A DNA stretch of 64,000 nucleotides from Phoebastria nigripes (lineage: Eukaryota > Chordata > Aves > Procellariiformes > Diomedeidae), in contig JAYKAV010000888.1 in the NCBI GenBank assembly GCA_035582835.1, forward strand, positions 861,380-925,379, read 5' to 3'. The notes beneath the pieces were generated by a model. The model was given only the letters and a program-made list of their open reading frames with translations, was not told where the DNA came from and ran no database searches. A program made the translations under genes and the position numbers. This document shows, piece after piece, positions 1 through 11,300 of the stretch (position 1 is its first letter; the number at the start of each line of letters is the position of its first letter).

Positions 1-1896
1 TAGCCCTTCCTGCAAAAGAGTTTAGATTAATTTTATATTTTAAAGTTAGTTTCATTCTTCGCTCAGATTGCAACATCTCTAATTATTTGATAACTAAGTA
101 TTCCCTTCACAAAGCTGAGTAGCTGTGTTTGCAGTGATCGCTGAGGTGTCCATCAAGTCCTTCATGCTGCATGCCTTCATTAGCATAAGATGGCGTGCTA
201 ACTGTCATAACTTGCTTTAAGATTTGCAGTACACGTAAAACTTTTCCTTTTCACGATCTCATTATAGCAAATACTGGGTTTCTTTGCAATGAAAGGCTCT
301 GAAATACACAATCGTGAATAGAACTTGAGAGAATTTTTCCTACCAAACTTGTAGCTGGGTGCATTGGCTGTGTAGCTGAATTCATGGCATCGTGTTTCCT
401 TGGTCAATTATGCAAAATTCTTCTTGTTTCTCCTTTTATGGCTTCTAAATGTATTTATTACAGGGAAACTGCTGAACACCTCATTCTTATTTCCTAGCTT
501 AATTTTCTAGTGGAGTTGAGGTTTATGTGATAAAACTTTGTTTATGAGACATCTCTCTCCCTTCCTGCCCTGGGAATATTTCAATTTGTTCTCCAATTTT
601 AACTATTTATGACAGAGGGATAAAGGTTTCAAATGGTGAAAGACAACACTGGTAGAGGTGCACTAGGTAAAAGACTGTAGCATCAGTTTATACCTTATTG
701 GATAGGTGTATGCCATAACTTCAGGAAAACCTTTGATCATAGTTCTCACTTTACTAAGCATGAAAGAAGCAAAACTCAAGTTAAAAATCCATTCAAGAGT
801 TTAAACTGAGTTTTCCTTCTGGGCTGAGTGTCTGTGTCTTCCNTTATTTCTGGATGTTTTTTCCCCCTCTCCTCTCATCCCATCTCATCTCATTCTTTTA
901 TAGGAAGCATCAGGAATCATGACTTGTTTACACACCACATTTAGCCCCTCACTCTGCCATTAGACCTTTGCAGCTCTGAATATATCAACGAGTCCCGCTG
1001 GCACATGCAGATGTAGTTTTAACATTCAAGCAATCATCATACATCAGAATTGTTCAGAAAACTGTATTTAATAAAATACTTCCCAAGCTCTGTGGAAGCA
1101 GAGCAAAGCTATACATAGTGGCTGTAAGTGTCCATTTTTTCTTAATTTCACAACATTAGGAGGTTAAAATTTTAAAGCTGGCAGATACTTGTAAGTTTGA
1201 ATAACATTCCTGAATACACACTCATAGAACACATTGTACTTCTCAGTTTATCTTTCTGTGAATTTTCCTTCAAGACTATCATGACGTGGAAGATTTACTT
1301 AGCCTTTTCCCTTAATGTAATGATTGCTTATTAACTTCTGACCAAGACACCCATAAGACAAGTGTATTAATGTTTGTGAGACTGAGAGTTGGATGTGGAT
1401 GCATTACTTCCACTATTAGGAATGTAAAGGGCTGGGTTTGCAATACAGTATCTTTGTAGCTAGTAATTTTGTCTGATTTCCCTAAAAGCTTTAGCTGTAT
1501 TTAGAGCTTGATAATTAAGTTGTTTATGAAAATTTCCTAGTTCTTAATTTAAAGTCTCTATCAACTATATTTGTCTTTGTCTAGTATTTTTACTAAACTC
1601 ATGAACACTACCATCTGTTCTCTACATACACCATCTAAATAAAATTTATTATGAACACATCGTATATTGTTAACAACTCGAATAAACTTTGGTATTTCTT
1701 TTGTATAGCTCATTTTTCCAGCATGCTTTAAAACATTGCAGTTACTGAACAAGGCTGTCAGTAGCTGGAAAGAAGTCTCCCTATTCACAAACCATTGAAG
1801 TTGGATAGACTTCCGCCTGCCTGCAGGTGTCTTGATCACTGGCTGGATCATGTTTCTACTGCAGTCAGCAGTGATACTTTTCTACACCAGGAGGTT

Positions 1897-1971
1897 TCTA
1901 CCTGGATTGTCTACCTGGTTGTCTACCTGGAATTCCTGGAGAAATCCAGGTGTTCTACCTGGATTTCTCCA
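1897..1971 (+). repeat. Rearranged 5' junction of CR1 copy 1: short tandem copies plus a perfect 15-bp hairpin
   Basis: TCTACCTGG occurs four times, at 1897-1905, 1910-1918, 1922-1930 and 1954-1962. Between the last two, the segment 1937-1951 (TGGAGAAATCCAGGT) is the exact reverse complement of 1957-1971 (ACCTGGATTTCTCCA), with a 5-nt loop at 1952-1956. The right arm is normal CR1 coding sequence (YLDFS), so the left arm is an inverted extra copy placed directly upstream. Confidence 0.85.
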
Positions 1972-3094
1972 AGGCTTTCAATACGGTTTCCCACAGCCTC
2001 CTCCTAGAGAAATTGATGTGGTGCGGTCTAGACAAATGGTCTGTGCGGTGACTGGGGAACTGGCTGCCAGGCCGCACCCAGAGGGTGGTGGTNAATAGCT
2101 CCTTTTCAAACCAGCAACCTGTCACAAGTGGGGTCCCCCAGGGATTGACATTGGGCCCAACACTGTTTAGTATCTTCATAAGTGATCTGAATGATGGGAT
2201 CAAGTGTACCCTGATGAAGTTTGCTGATGATACCAAACTGAGTGGGGAAGTGGACACTTCGGAAGGGAGAGCCACCCTGCAGGAAGACCTGGATAGGCTG
2301 GAAGAGTGGGCTAACAAGAACCTTATGAAGCTCAACAAGGACAAGTGTAAGGTCTTGCACCTGGGAAAACATAATCCAGGAGTGCAGCACAGGCTGGGAT
2401 CTACCTGGCTGNGGAGCAGCTCTGTGGAAAGGGACCTGGGGGTCCTGGTGGACAGCAAGCTCAATATGAGTGAACAGTGTGCTGCTGCTGCAGCAAAGAA
2501 AGCCAACGGGATGCTGGGTTGCATCAACAAGGGCATCACCAGCAGAGATAAAGAAGTCATTATCCCACTCTACTCAGCACTTGTTAGGCCGCACCTGGAA
2601 TACTGTGTTCAGTTTTGGTCCCCGCTACACAAAGAAGATGTGGACAGGCTGGAGAGGGTCCAGAGAAGGGCCACAAAGATGATCAAAGGACTGGGAAGCC
2701 TGCCANNTGAGGAAAGGNTGANAGAANNNNGTTTGTTCAGCCTTGAGAAAAGAAGGCTTAGGGGAGACCTTATCACCATGTTCCAGTGTTTAAAGGGTGG
2801 CTACAAAGAGGATGGAGACTCCCTTTTTACAAGGAGTCACATGGAGAAGACGAGGGGTAATGGGTACAAGTTACTCCTGGGAAGATTCCAATTGGACACA
2901 AGAGGAAAATTTTTCACAATGCAAACAGCCATTGGAATCATCTCCCCAGAGAAGTGGTGGATTCCCCGACATTGGACACTTTTAGGATTCAGCTGGACAG
3001 GGTGCTGGGCCATCCTGTCTAGTCTGTGCTTTTGCCAGGAAAGGTTAGACCAGATGATCCTTGAAGTCCCTTCCAACCTGGTATTCTATGATAC
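1897..3094 (+). mobile_element. CR1 LINE copy 1, 5'-truncated, sense to SLIT3
   Basis: Non-LTR retrotransposon fragment covering the 3' half of the CR1 reverse-transcriptase ORF and its 3' end. Upstream, in a broken frame, YLDFSKAFNTVSH is readable near 1957-1998. From 2085 the frame stays open and shows SGVPQG, the catalytic FADD motif (about 2220), [50 protein letters not shown] and [13 protein letters not shown]. The frame is lost near 2915 where the FFT...HWN segment should follow. The 3' end is the CR1-type TTCCAACCTGG-TATTCTATGATA at 3070-3094. The copy has in-frame stops near 2050, a frameshift and a cluster of ambiguous bases at 2706-2730. It is a dead insertion and not a host gene. 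The 5' boundary is rearranged (see the hairpin entry), so the start is approximate. Confidence 0.95.
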
Positions 3095-3258
3095 CTTGTG
3101 CCTGTGGCGAGCTCCATGCTGCCGCCTCTTATCTGTGCCGCTGCTGTTAGAAATGGGTGAAGGATCACATTAAAATGGACAGAGGTCAAATCTCTCCCAT
3201 GCGATCTTGAATGAAGCTTTCAGTCTCTGTAGACAATACTAATTTGTGAAAATTAATT

Positions 3259-3275
3259 AAAAAAAAAAAAAAAAA
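3259..3275 (+). repeat. A17 homopolymer
   Basis: Seventeen consecutive A preceded by AATTAATT, about 165 bp beyond the CR1 3' end. CR1 elements do not normally end in poly(A), so I do not assign this tract to the element. Confidence 0.9.
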
Positions 3276-6182
3276 TCATTGCAGTGGTTGGAACGGTGTC
3301 AAAGCAAATGTGTGCTTTTTTATCATATTATCCTTTGTTCTTCCTGCTGAGGTCCTTAATAGTTTTTGCTACTTGTTCTTGGGTGTTTTACTAATCATGA
3401 TGTAATGTTTTCCAGTATTGGATACTTGTAAAGGCTAGAATTTGGCACAGCAGTACTGAGGAACAGCTTGTATATACACTAATTCCCAGTACGGTTAATT
3501 ACCGTTGAGTATGAAATGAAGAATTGACACTTTCTAAGTATGGTGGATAGTTTCTGTTCTCATTCACTGAAATATGGAGCTGGAGCAGCCCAGATAAAAT
3601 CTGGACCAGCTGAAGTACTTCAGATTTAAAAAGGCAGCTGGACTCTGAACATATATGTGTTCTGATTAGTTGCAGAAATTTTGTTTCAACACCTAATCCT
3701 TTCCTTTCCTACAGAAAATGCGAGAAATTATATAAAAGTGTTTTGGATCTGATGCTTTCCTATCAGACTAGACAAAAATTTATTGTGGCTTAAAAAAGCT
3801 CTAGAAATAAAATATTGCACACAGAGGGACCTTCATCCTCTTTGTGAATTGCTGAGACGGTCATATCTTCTTGCCTGTCCTTGAAACAAAGGCTGCACCT
3901 CTTTTTCTGATTCAGACTTCATTAAAAGGCTCTTTAGTCTTGAAGCAAATATACAATATTCTTCTTTGTAACAATAGTTATTTCCAGGGAATGTAATTCA
4001 AAGGGTTTTTCCCAACTCACAGATAAATTAATTTTAGTGATGCTTGACAGCAACTCCATTTTTCCAGTAAGAACAGTCTTACTGTAAATTGAGACTACAG
4101 AATTGCATTATTCATTTGGAAGATGTTTCTGGAATGTCTTTAGGCTCTTCTGCGTAGTGACAGTCTTATACAGAAATAAAATGGTCTTGCTTTGCTGTAG
4201 ATTTGTTAGTACCAGTATTTTCTGCAGCTTCTCTCCTTTCAGAATTTTTTGTTTTTCATAGTCTTCTGCGTTAGAAAATTGTACTTGTTTTGTGGACTCT
4301 CAATGTGCTATTGATAAAGTCAACTCAGAGAAGATAATCCTCAGAGAAAGNTTAAATGCTGTTTGCCCATTTATTACAATGAGTAAACTGAGTCAGAGAG
4401 ACTCTTAATTTTCCTAAAGCCACATAGCAACTTAGCGTTGTAATTAAGTCTGATTCAGCAGCACATACTAATCAGTTTCCATGGTGCCTGAGGCCCAAGA
4501 AGCCAATAATTCAGCCATATTCAGTACAGAAATGAGAGCTGAGTCTAAGTCACGAGAAATTTCATGTGCCAATGAGAGACTGAAAATGCCTTGCTCTCAT
4601 TTCAACATTTATCTTTATTAAATTTTTAGAAGAACATTCAAAATAATCTGAGTAATTACAGTAGAAGTGATGGGACTGTTTTACACGGTGTTCACCTGTG
4701 ACAAAAACCTTCAGAAAAACCGGTAGTGTGGTTTCTGTTTTGCTTCTTGCTATGCTTAGCTGCAAAGGTTTAATATTTTAGCGATACAGGGATGAAGAGT
4801 TCATATGAAACAGAAGTAACTGACGCTAGTGAAGTATCTATAAAATAGTCAACTCTTCAGGGACAGAGGAAAAGTATTTGTGATCTTAGAAATATAAAAA
4901 ATGGCATCTTCCAGCTTCACTAGGATAACGTGGTAAACACACAGGATTCACAACACAGATGGACAAAATACAGGCAATGTTGCAGAAGGGTGGCAGCGGA
5001 TTAGTGTTAATGCTGCATGGCTCGCATCCGTGAAGTGCTGCGGACCACATGGTGCCAAAATAAAACCTGCGTGAGCTTCCCTCGGCGCTTTCCCAATTCT
5101 TCCCTGGGACATTTGGGGGCTCAGGATTTCAAATGGAGAAGGACAGGCTGTTTGGCAAATGCAGCATGAATGAAGCAGAAACCCTCTGTGCCAGGTCTTG
5201 GGTGAGGTCTTCGCATGCTGCCTGCACTGCTGTGTTGGGGGAATGAACTCACAGTGAGGCAGGGGATTGGACAGGTCTTTCTGTTGTTCTTTGGAAATGT
5301 TTCTCTTCTGATTCAACCAAGGAAAAGGATGTCCCTGTTTCCTTGTATTTGCACAAATTTTAAAATGCAAAGCTGCTTCTCGTCTCTCTGGGGAATGCTG
5401 GGGACAGAGCATCAAGAAATACAGCTTTGTCTCCCATTTCTGTAACAAAGCTCCTCGGTGGTGTTGGACGAAAGTATAATTAGTGTGTTTCTCACAGTAC
5501 TCTTCTCACAGTACGATGGCAGTATGTCCTACCTGACAAAATACTGACGATTTCAGTAGTATTTGGAGGACTGAACTGTATGACATGTGAATGGGAGAGC
5601 CTAGCACCATAAGTGGACAGACCAGATCAAATGAACTCTATAGAAAAGTTCATGCTTATAAGCTGGTTTTGGTTTTTTAATGCCTTGATTAGGCTTAATT
5701 GAGGCTGCACCAATTTCAAGATAAGCACTCCAGAGACAAATTAAGATTGCTACTATTATTTATACAGTACTTAAAGCATGAATGGAGCTTGAGCTGTCAC
5801 AGAACCAGAACAGTCCTTGTCCTGCTGGCTTGTCACCTCCAGGCTGGGCACATTGCTGGAAATGGGCACACCAGTCAAGAGCTGAGCATGAACTTCTGAT
5901 CAATGTAGGATGTAAGAGAGAGAGGTGGGCAATGATGAACAAGGGTTAGAAAGATGTGACCAGCCTATTTGTTCTTCACTTAAGAGCGAGATTTCCCAAA
6001 CAGATACGCACCCATAGACAAACTGATCGAACCCATCCTGGTGTGGTTTTCCTGAGAAATCTGTTCCCTTATAATGCACAAAACCATGTAGTCTTGGTTC
6101 AGGGAGCAGCTAGGTTCTTTTGAAAAAAAGGTAGGGAACGTTTTCCTTGTTGAGAGCCAAAAAAGCCTTTCAAACAACTTTG

Positions 6183-6730
6183 ACATAAGAACATGAGAAA
6201 TGCCATAATGGGTCTGTAGTGCCTTTACTGCAGCATTTTGTCTCTCATGGGGGCAGCAGCAAACCTTTCCTGTTTGAGTACGCAAGCCTGGCCATCACTC
6301 CTCTCCAGTTCTGCCAGCGCTCAGCATCATCCAACTAGGGATGTTGATGTCTGTCTATTGCCTTTCATATTTGTTTTGGATCTATTGTACGTGAATTTGT
6401 CTGGCTTTTATACTATCTGACTTCACAACCTCCTGTGGCAAAAACATCCCAGAAGCTCATACTTTGGAAGAAGTATTTTCTTTTATCTGTATTAAGCTCA
6501 TCTTCTAACATCAGTAGGTGTCCCTCTACTGCTGAGGGATTTAGTGTGTAGCAAATTCTGCGTTCACCACCTCCATGATTTTGTAAACCTCAATCGTATC
6601 ACCCCCCTCAGTTTTCTCTTCTCCAGACTAAAGAGTCCTAGTCTTTATAGTATCTTCTTCTGAAGTAGTTGCTCCATCTCCTTGAACATTTTGGTAGTCC
6701 TTTTCTATGCCTTTTCTAACCCCACTCTAT
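6183..6730 (-). mobile_element. Ancient CR1-family remnant (CR1-L/L3-like), antisense
   Basis: Diverged sequence collinear with the sauropsid CR1 3' region read in reverse. It begins ACATAAGAACATGAGAAATG-CCATAATGGGTC, continues through TTCACAACCTCCTGTGGCA (about 6421) and GTAGGTGTCCCTCTACTGC (about 6513), then ATGATTTTGTAAACCTCAAT (about 6575) and CTCTTCTCCAGACTAAAGAG (about 6618, the reverse of the [14 protein letters not shown] stretch), and ends near CCTTTTCTATGCC. Divergence is much higher than in the other two clear CR1 copies and no reading frame survives, so it is old. The subfamily name is from memory and approximate. Confidence 0.8.
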
Positions 6731-8261
6731 TCATCCTGAGGCAAGCGAATCATTGTCAGGTATCTGCCAAGTACAGTGTTAGGTTCCTCAAAGTCCATTC
6801 TTAATTCTAATGTAATAGTATATCTTAAGTGAGAACAACGAAGTCTCAAAGCTAGGTGGAAAAACAACTAACAGTTGATGCTCTCAAGTGCAGTACATGG
6901 CTGAAGCATCAAGGTGCTTCATTTTGACAACACAGCCATCATAAAATAATGAGACTATAGAAACTATTTGAGTGTCCCCCACTCCAGTACATCACACCAG
7001 GTATGTAAAGTCTGAAAAGGGTTGGAAGCTGTTGCAAATTCAGTGGAGAAAGGAATGACTTCTGATGAGTGTTGTCACTGCTGTCACCTGGCAGTGGTAG
7101 GGTAGTGTTCAATACTAATACACAAAAGTTACAGCTGTTACAAACTGATGTCACAGGCTGGCATCTGCCCTCTTTGTTTAGAGACTTACAAATAGGTATA
7201 CCATTGTTATTCCTCTAAAGTACAATGTAAATAATGGGTTTTAAACCAAGGCAAAAAAAACCAGCAACCTTGACTGAATTGATGTATCTTCTGAGATATT
7301 TTTCTCATCTTGATTGCAGTCATCTATCAGCTTTCCAGTAGATAAGCTGGCAGAGGGCCACTGCTAATGGGGTCTTTGGTGGGAAGAGTAGAGAGATCTC
7401 TTGAACTTCTTGTGATTGCACAGATCCTTTGAGTATTGAGGCTTTCAGGTGTGTATTCCACCCTACTGTGTGAGTAACTGAAAAGCAAGACCAAACTCTT
7501 TGATGTATTTGCCAATTTTACAAATAGCTTGTTCTAATCAGCAGAATATAATGATCAGAGAAATATGTCTATGCCTTGAAGAGCCAATAAAAAGTCTGTT
7601 GGTAACAGTGGAGGTTGTTCAAGCTAGTGAAGTTCAGTTGGAACTGATGTATATTTTAGGGCAATCTTTAAGAAGGAATCTGATTCAACAATGATATCTC
7701 AAACAGGATTCAATGTGTTCTGTAGAGAAATTCAAACTCAGCTCCCATGATAAAAATGAATTTTCCCCTTTAGGTTTTGACAATGTGTAGTAATGAGTAT
7801 GGTGTACTGTTGCAGCGTTTAACTGAGCACTTGGTAAATGCGGTTGAATGAGTGCTGACTCTATGTGGTCTTGTGCTGACTGTGTGTGGCCTTCTGCTTA
7901 CCTTTGGTCATGATTAATTCTTTTCATTGTAACTAACATTAGAGATTAAAGTGTGTTAGAGTAATGAGGAAACCAGCTGTTTCCTTAAAACAGTTAAATG
8001 ACAGAGTTAACTAAAATCTTGAAACTGAAATGGTACCAAGATACCCACCAGTCCCATTGGTCAGAACAGTTGCCCTACCCAAATTCTCACTTGCGTGATG
8101 AATGTATCTGTCCATCAATAAAGAGCAGTAGGTGATGTGATGGGTCTGAAGACCACAGACCTCCTCTAAATGGTGCCACGCATAGGGTGAGGGAGCAAGA
8201 GACATTGATTCAGATGACATGAGTCTTACTAACCTTGTTTCTTTTGAATTTTCCCAAATAG

Positions 8262-8359
8262 GGTCGAGACTGCAGTGTGCCCATTAATTCTTGCATTCAA
8301 AATCCATGTCAGAATGGAGGGACCTGCCACCTCACCGAGGCAAATAAAGATGGATTCAG
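8262..8359 (+). CDS. SLIT3: SLIT3 internal exon: end of one EGF repeat and first half of the next
   Basis: A 98-bp exon between acceptor ATAG (ending 8261) and donor GTAGTA (from 8360). It starts in phase 0 and ends after two bases of a codon. It encodes GRDC, the last cysteine of the preceding EGF repeat, then an EGF half with [13 protein letters not shown] and [10 protein letters not shown], giving cysteines 1-3. CQNGGTC fits the O-fucosylation consensus (cysteine 2, four residues, S/T, cysteine 3). The split AG joins the first C of the next exon to give Ser, restoring GFSCSC. SLIT3 is a secreted Robo ligand, and the EGF repeats form the linker behind its Robo-binding leucine-rich repeats. 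Similarity to vertebrate SLIT3 is very high. The nearest alternative, SLIT2, fits the joined gene less well. Confidence 0.96.
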
Positions 8360-11300
8360 GTAGTAACACAAAGTTCATTTAAAATGAAATGATAGAGTTA
8401 AATGTGTTTCTACTTTGCAATAATGAATTGTAATGGCTACTTTATAAAAGCATGTGACATTTCTGTTTGCCATACAAAAAAACTAATCTGGTTTCATTGG
8501 TGACATACTGTTTCCTCTGAAACAGGCCTCCTTATTTTCTCATAATGGAATATACTCTTAAGAGCTATTTTGAGCGGTCTCCCTGATCTGCATTGTGTTA
8601 TCTGTATGCTAATTTTCCTTGGGGCATTTCAAACTCACATATACCCTTTTTTGTATTTGTAAAGTAAGCATCTGTTGCTTGACAACCAGATGCAAAATGT
8701 TTTCATACTGAATAATCTTGTAGACAAACAGGCTTTAAAGAAACAATGAAAAAACATGGAGAGATTGCCACATCTTGGGCATTGTCCCTGCAAAATAACC
8801 TTTACAGCTGGACATTATGGATTTCTGTTTTCCCATATAAGAAAGATGTAGCATAGGTGGTGATACTCCAGGAGAAGCCCAGAAATTTTCATGAGGTGAC
8901 TGGGAGATGTGTTCTGCTACAGGCACTACTTTACAGCTAAGAAAATACAAGTTTGAGGCTTTGGCCCCTAGTTGTCATTAAAGTTGATAGAAATTTTTTT
9001 TTACAAAAGAGTTGCTGAAATTTTCATAGATTTGGTCCTATTTTTTTGCACAAAATATGTGCAAAACTACACCATACTGTTGTTTCAATTGCATATATGA
9101 AAGCCTCACTTCTAAAAGCTTTTATACATTACTGAGGCTGCTGCTTTGTCTTCTCCTATATATAGCTTCCTATCAGTGACAGCTGGGGGGAGACACAGAA
9201 TTGCAAGCTTTATAAATGGTGTAAGCAGGGAGTCAAACCAGTAGGTTTTTTCAGTTTGATTCCAGTTTGGTTTCAGCTGTGATTAAGGCTGTTCCAACTG
9301 AGGTTAACTGTTTGTTAACCAAGTCAGCAAACCCATATCATCTTATGTCAGAAAATAGGATTTTTTCAAAATAGAAAGGGCCAGGTGAAAGTTTGGGTGA
9401 CTGACAGGACTTTAGGTGCAGTGGGGGTTACCACCCCCTTCCTGTTCCCCTACCAATGGTAGGATGCCTTTTATATTTCCAGCAAAGCGTTGTGGCTTCT
9501 TTTTGACTCCCCAGATCCCTCCTGTGGGAATGAGGCACAGAAGAGCTTCCATTTTGCCCCGTGAGTGGGATGAGTGGGGAAGCAGAAAACAGAAGAAACG
9601 CCCCAAAGCTTCTCTCTGTTTCTGTGCCTGCCCACCCTCAAGAATTCCCTCCTTACAGAAACAGATCCAGCACATGCTGGACACAGAAGGACACTGAGGA
9701 TATTACAATGGAAAAGTGCAGGTTGATGGGGATGAAGGGACGCTGTCAGGCTCTGTTACAAATAACAACCTGAGGCTTTCCAACATAGGAGAACAGGAGT
9801 AAAACACATGGCCACGTCTCCATGAGGGACAGTTTAGAGCTCAGCTTGAGCACCTGTGACAAGGCCCTGAGCAGAGCAGAAGAGCGCATCTCCCAGGTAC
9901 AGATGCATCTGTAGGGTCATACTGGTGCATGGTGGTGGGAGAGGATGAGGAGGCTCTGCAGATCATAGCACATGCAAATGGTCATGCTGCTTGACAGGAC
10001 CCCCTAGATTTTGGTGAAACCACTACTCTGTGCTTGTGATCTGATATACCTCTTCTTGATTCAGATTTTAGCAGGCCCAGCAATTTTTGGAGTAAAAGTT
10101 CAGGTTCAGTTTCTGCTTGAGAGAAATAAAGGTCTGGTGGTCTTTGGTTCGGGTTCCCTTCTGGTCACCCTCACGTAATACTGTTTAGGTAGCTTTTTAC
10201 AGCTTGTGCCAAAGCAAAATTGTACCATATTCGAATATCTGTTTTCTGTCACTCAGTACTCATTTTTCAAAAATCTAGCTGATATTAAAAACGTGCTAGT
10301 AAAACATTTTATAATATCTGTAATACTGGAGTGAAAGGCTTCAGCTTATATTTTGGATCGGGTTTTTCTTTAGCATTTTAGTTTTGTTCTATGGTAGAAA
10401 GTAAAAAGTTTTGAATGACCTGAAATGAAAGCTGCTTCTGAATTTTTCTCGTGAAGAATTTTACAATTTCAGAGGCTTTGCTTCAGTTCCAAATGAATGT
10501 AGTTTTTGAGATCCTTNACAAAACTGCAGGGGTGGTTTTGTTGCTTAACAACATTTGAGGCTTTTTAGGGAAGATTTCTGCTTTTATAGTTATTTATATA
10601 GTTTCAGTTGGTCTAATAAAAGACACATAAAACCATATCTCATCAAAATCTTGCTTCATAAAATTGAATGTTCAGCTTATGCATTGCTCTATTTTCTCTC
10701 CATGTTTTTAATTCAGTCAGTCCATAGCCCCAGCTGCTCTGGAGAACCAGAGTGTGGGGCTTTAGCATGTCTTAGAGAAATGTGGTGTGAGGATGGAAGA
10801 GTCAGTGAAGGGGAAGATAAAGAAACATTCTGAGATTGAATTTGGTTGATTTGGGTTTTTTTTGGTGGGAAATCTCCTCTCCATTGGATGGCAGCAGTCA
10901 GAGTTACGTGCATATAAATTGTGTTCATCAAGATGGGAAAATGTTGCCTTAGATTATATGCTGTGAGGAAGTGGATATCAAGAACATTTTCATGAGAGGC
11001 CTCCTTGGATTTTTCTGTTGTGTGGCCTGTAAAAGAAATTATATCTTCTGTATATTCTCTTCCCTAGGGAAATATATTCATACACAAGCTCTGCTGCCAA
11101 ACTTGTCAAATCTTTACTCTTGTAAAAAGGAAACTTAAGCCAAAGCTCTCTCCCTATGAAATGCCAAGCAGTTTAACTCTCAAGTTTCTGTAGCCTTAGA
11201 CAAGAAAATTACCTTTTAAATAATGCTAAGGTGGTGATGTTCCCCAGGCAAAGACAGGAAATTCATAGTTATGACTGAGATTCCAGCCTGACTCGCCTGC

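Larger units (their letters stand above)
1..8261 (+). other. SLIT3: SLIT3 intron (3' part), upstream of the first exon in the window
   Basis: Intronic sequence ending in the acceptor AG at 8260-8261 after a T-rich stretch. I looked for another EGF-type exon, meaning a splice-flanked open segment with six-cysteine spacing, and saw none, so the exon for the preceding EGF repeat lies outside the window. The stretch contains a sense CR1 (about 1897-3094), an A17 tract just after it, an old antisense CR1 remnant (about 6183-6730) and a 12-bp direct duplication (TTCTCACAGTAC at 5489-5500 and 5503-5514). I see nothing recognisable in 1-1890, 3280-6180 or 6735-8230. Confidence 0.85.

Noticed and set aside
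2085..3173. 362-codon open frame as a possible host gene
   Set aside because: It is the 3' part of a CR1 reverse transcriptase, truncated at its 5' end, with stops just upstream and a frameshift near 2915.
4948..5448. 166-codon minus-strand open frame
   Set aside because: No recognisable domain, no splice or promoter context, and a length that chance can give once or twice in a window of this size.
1..8261. Search for the preceding SLIT3 EGF exon
   Set aside because: No segment with EGF cysteine spacing and splice sites was found.
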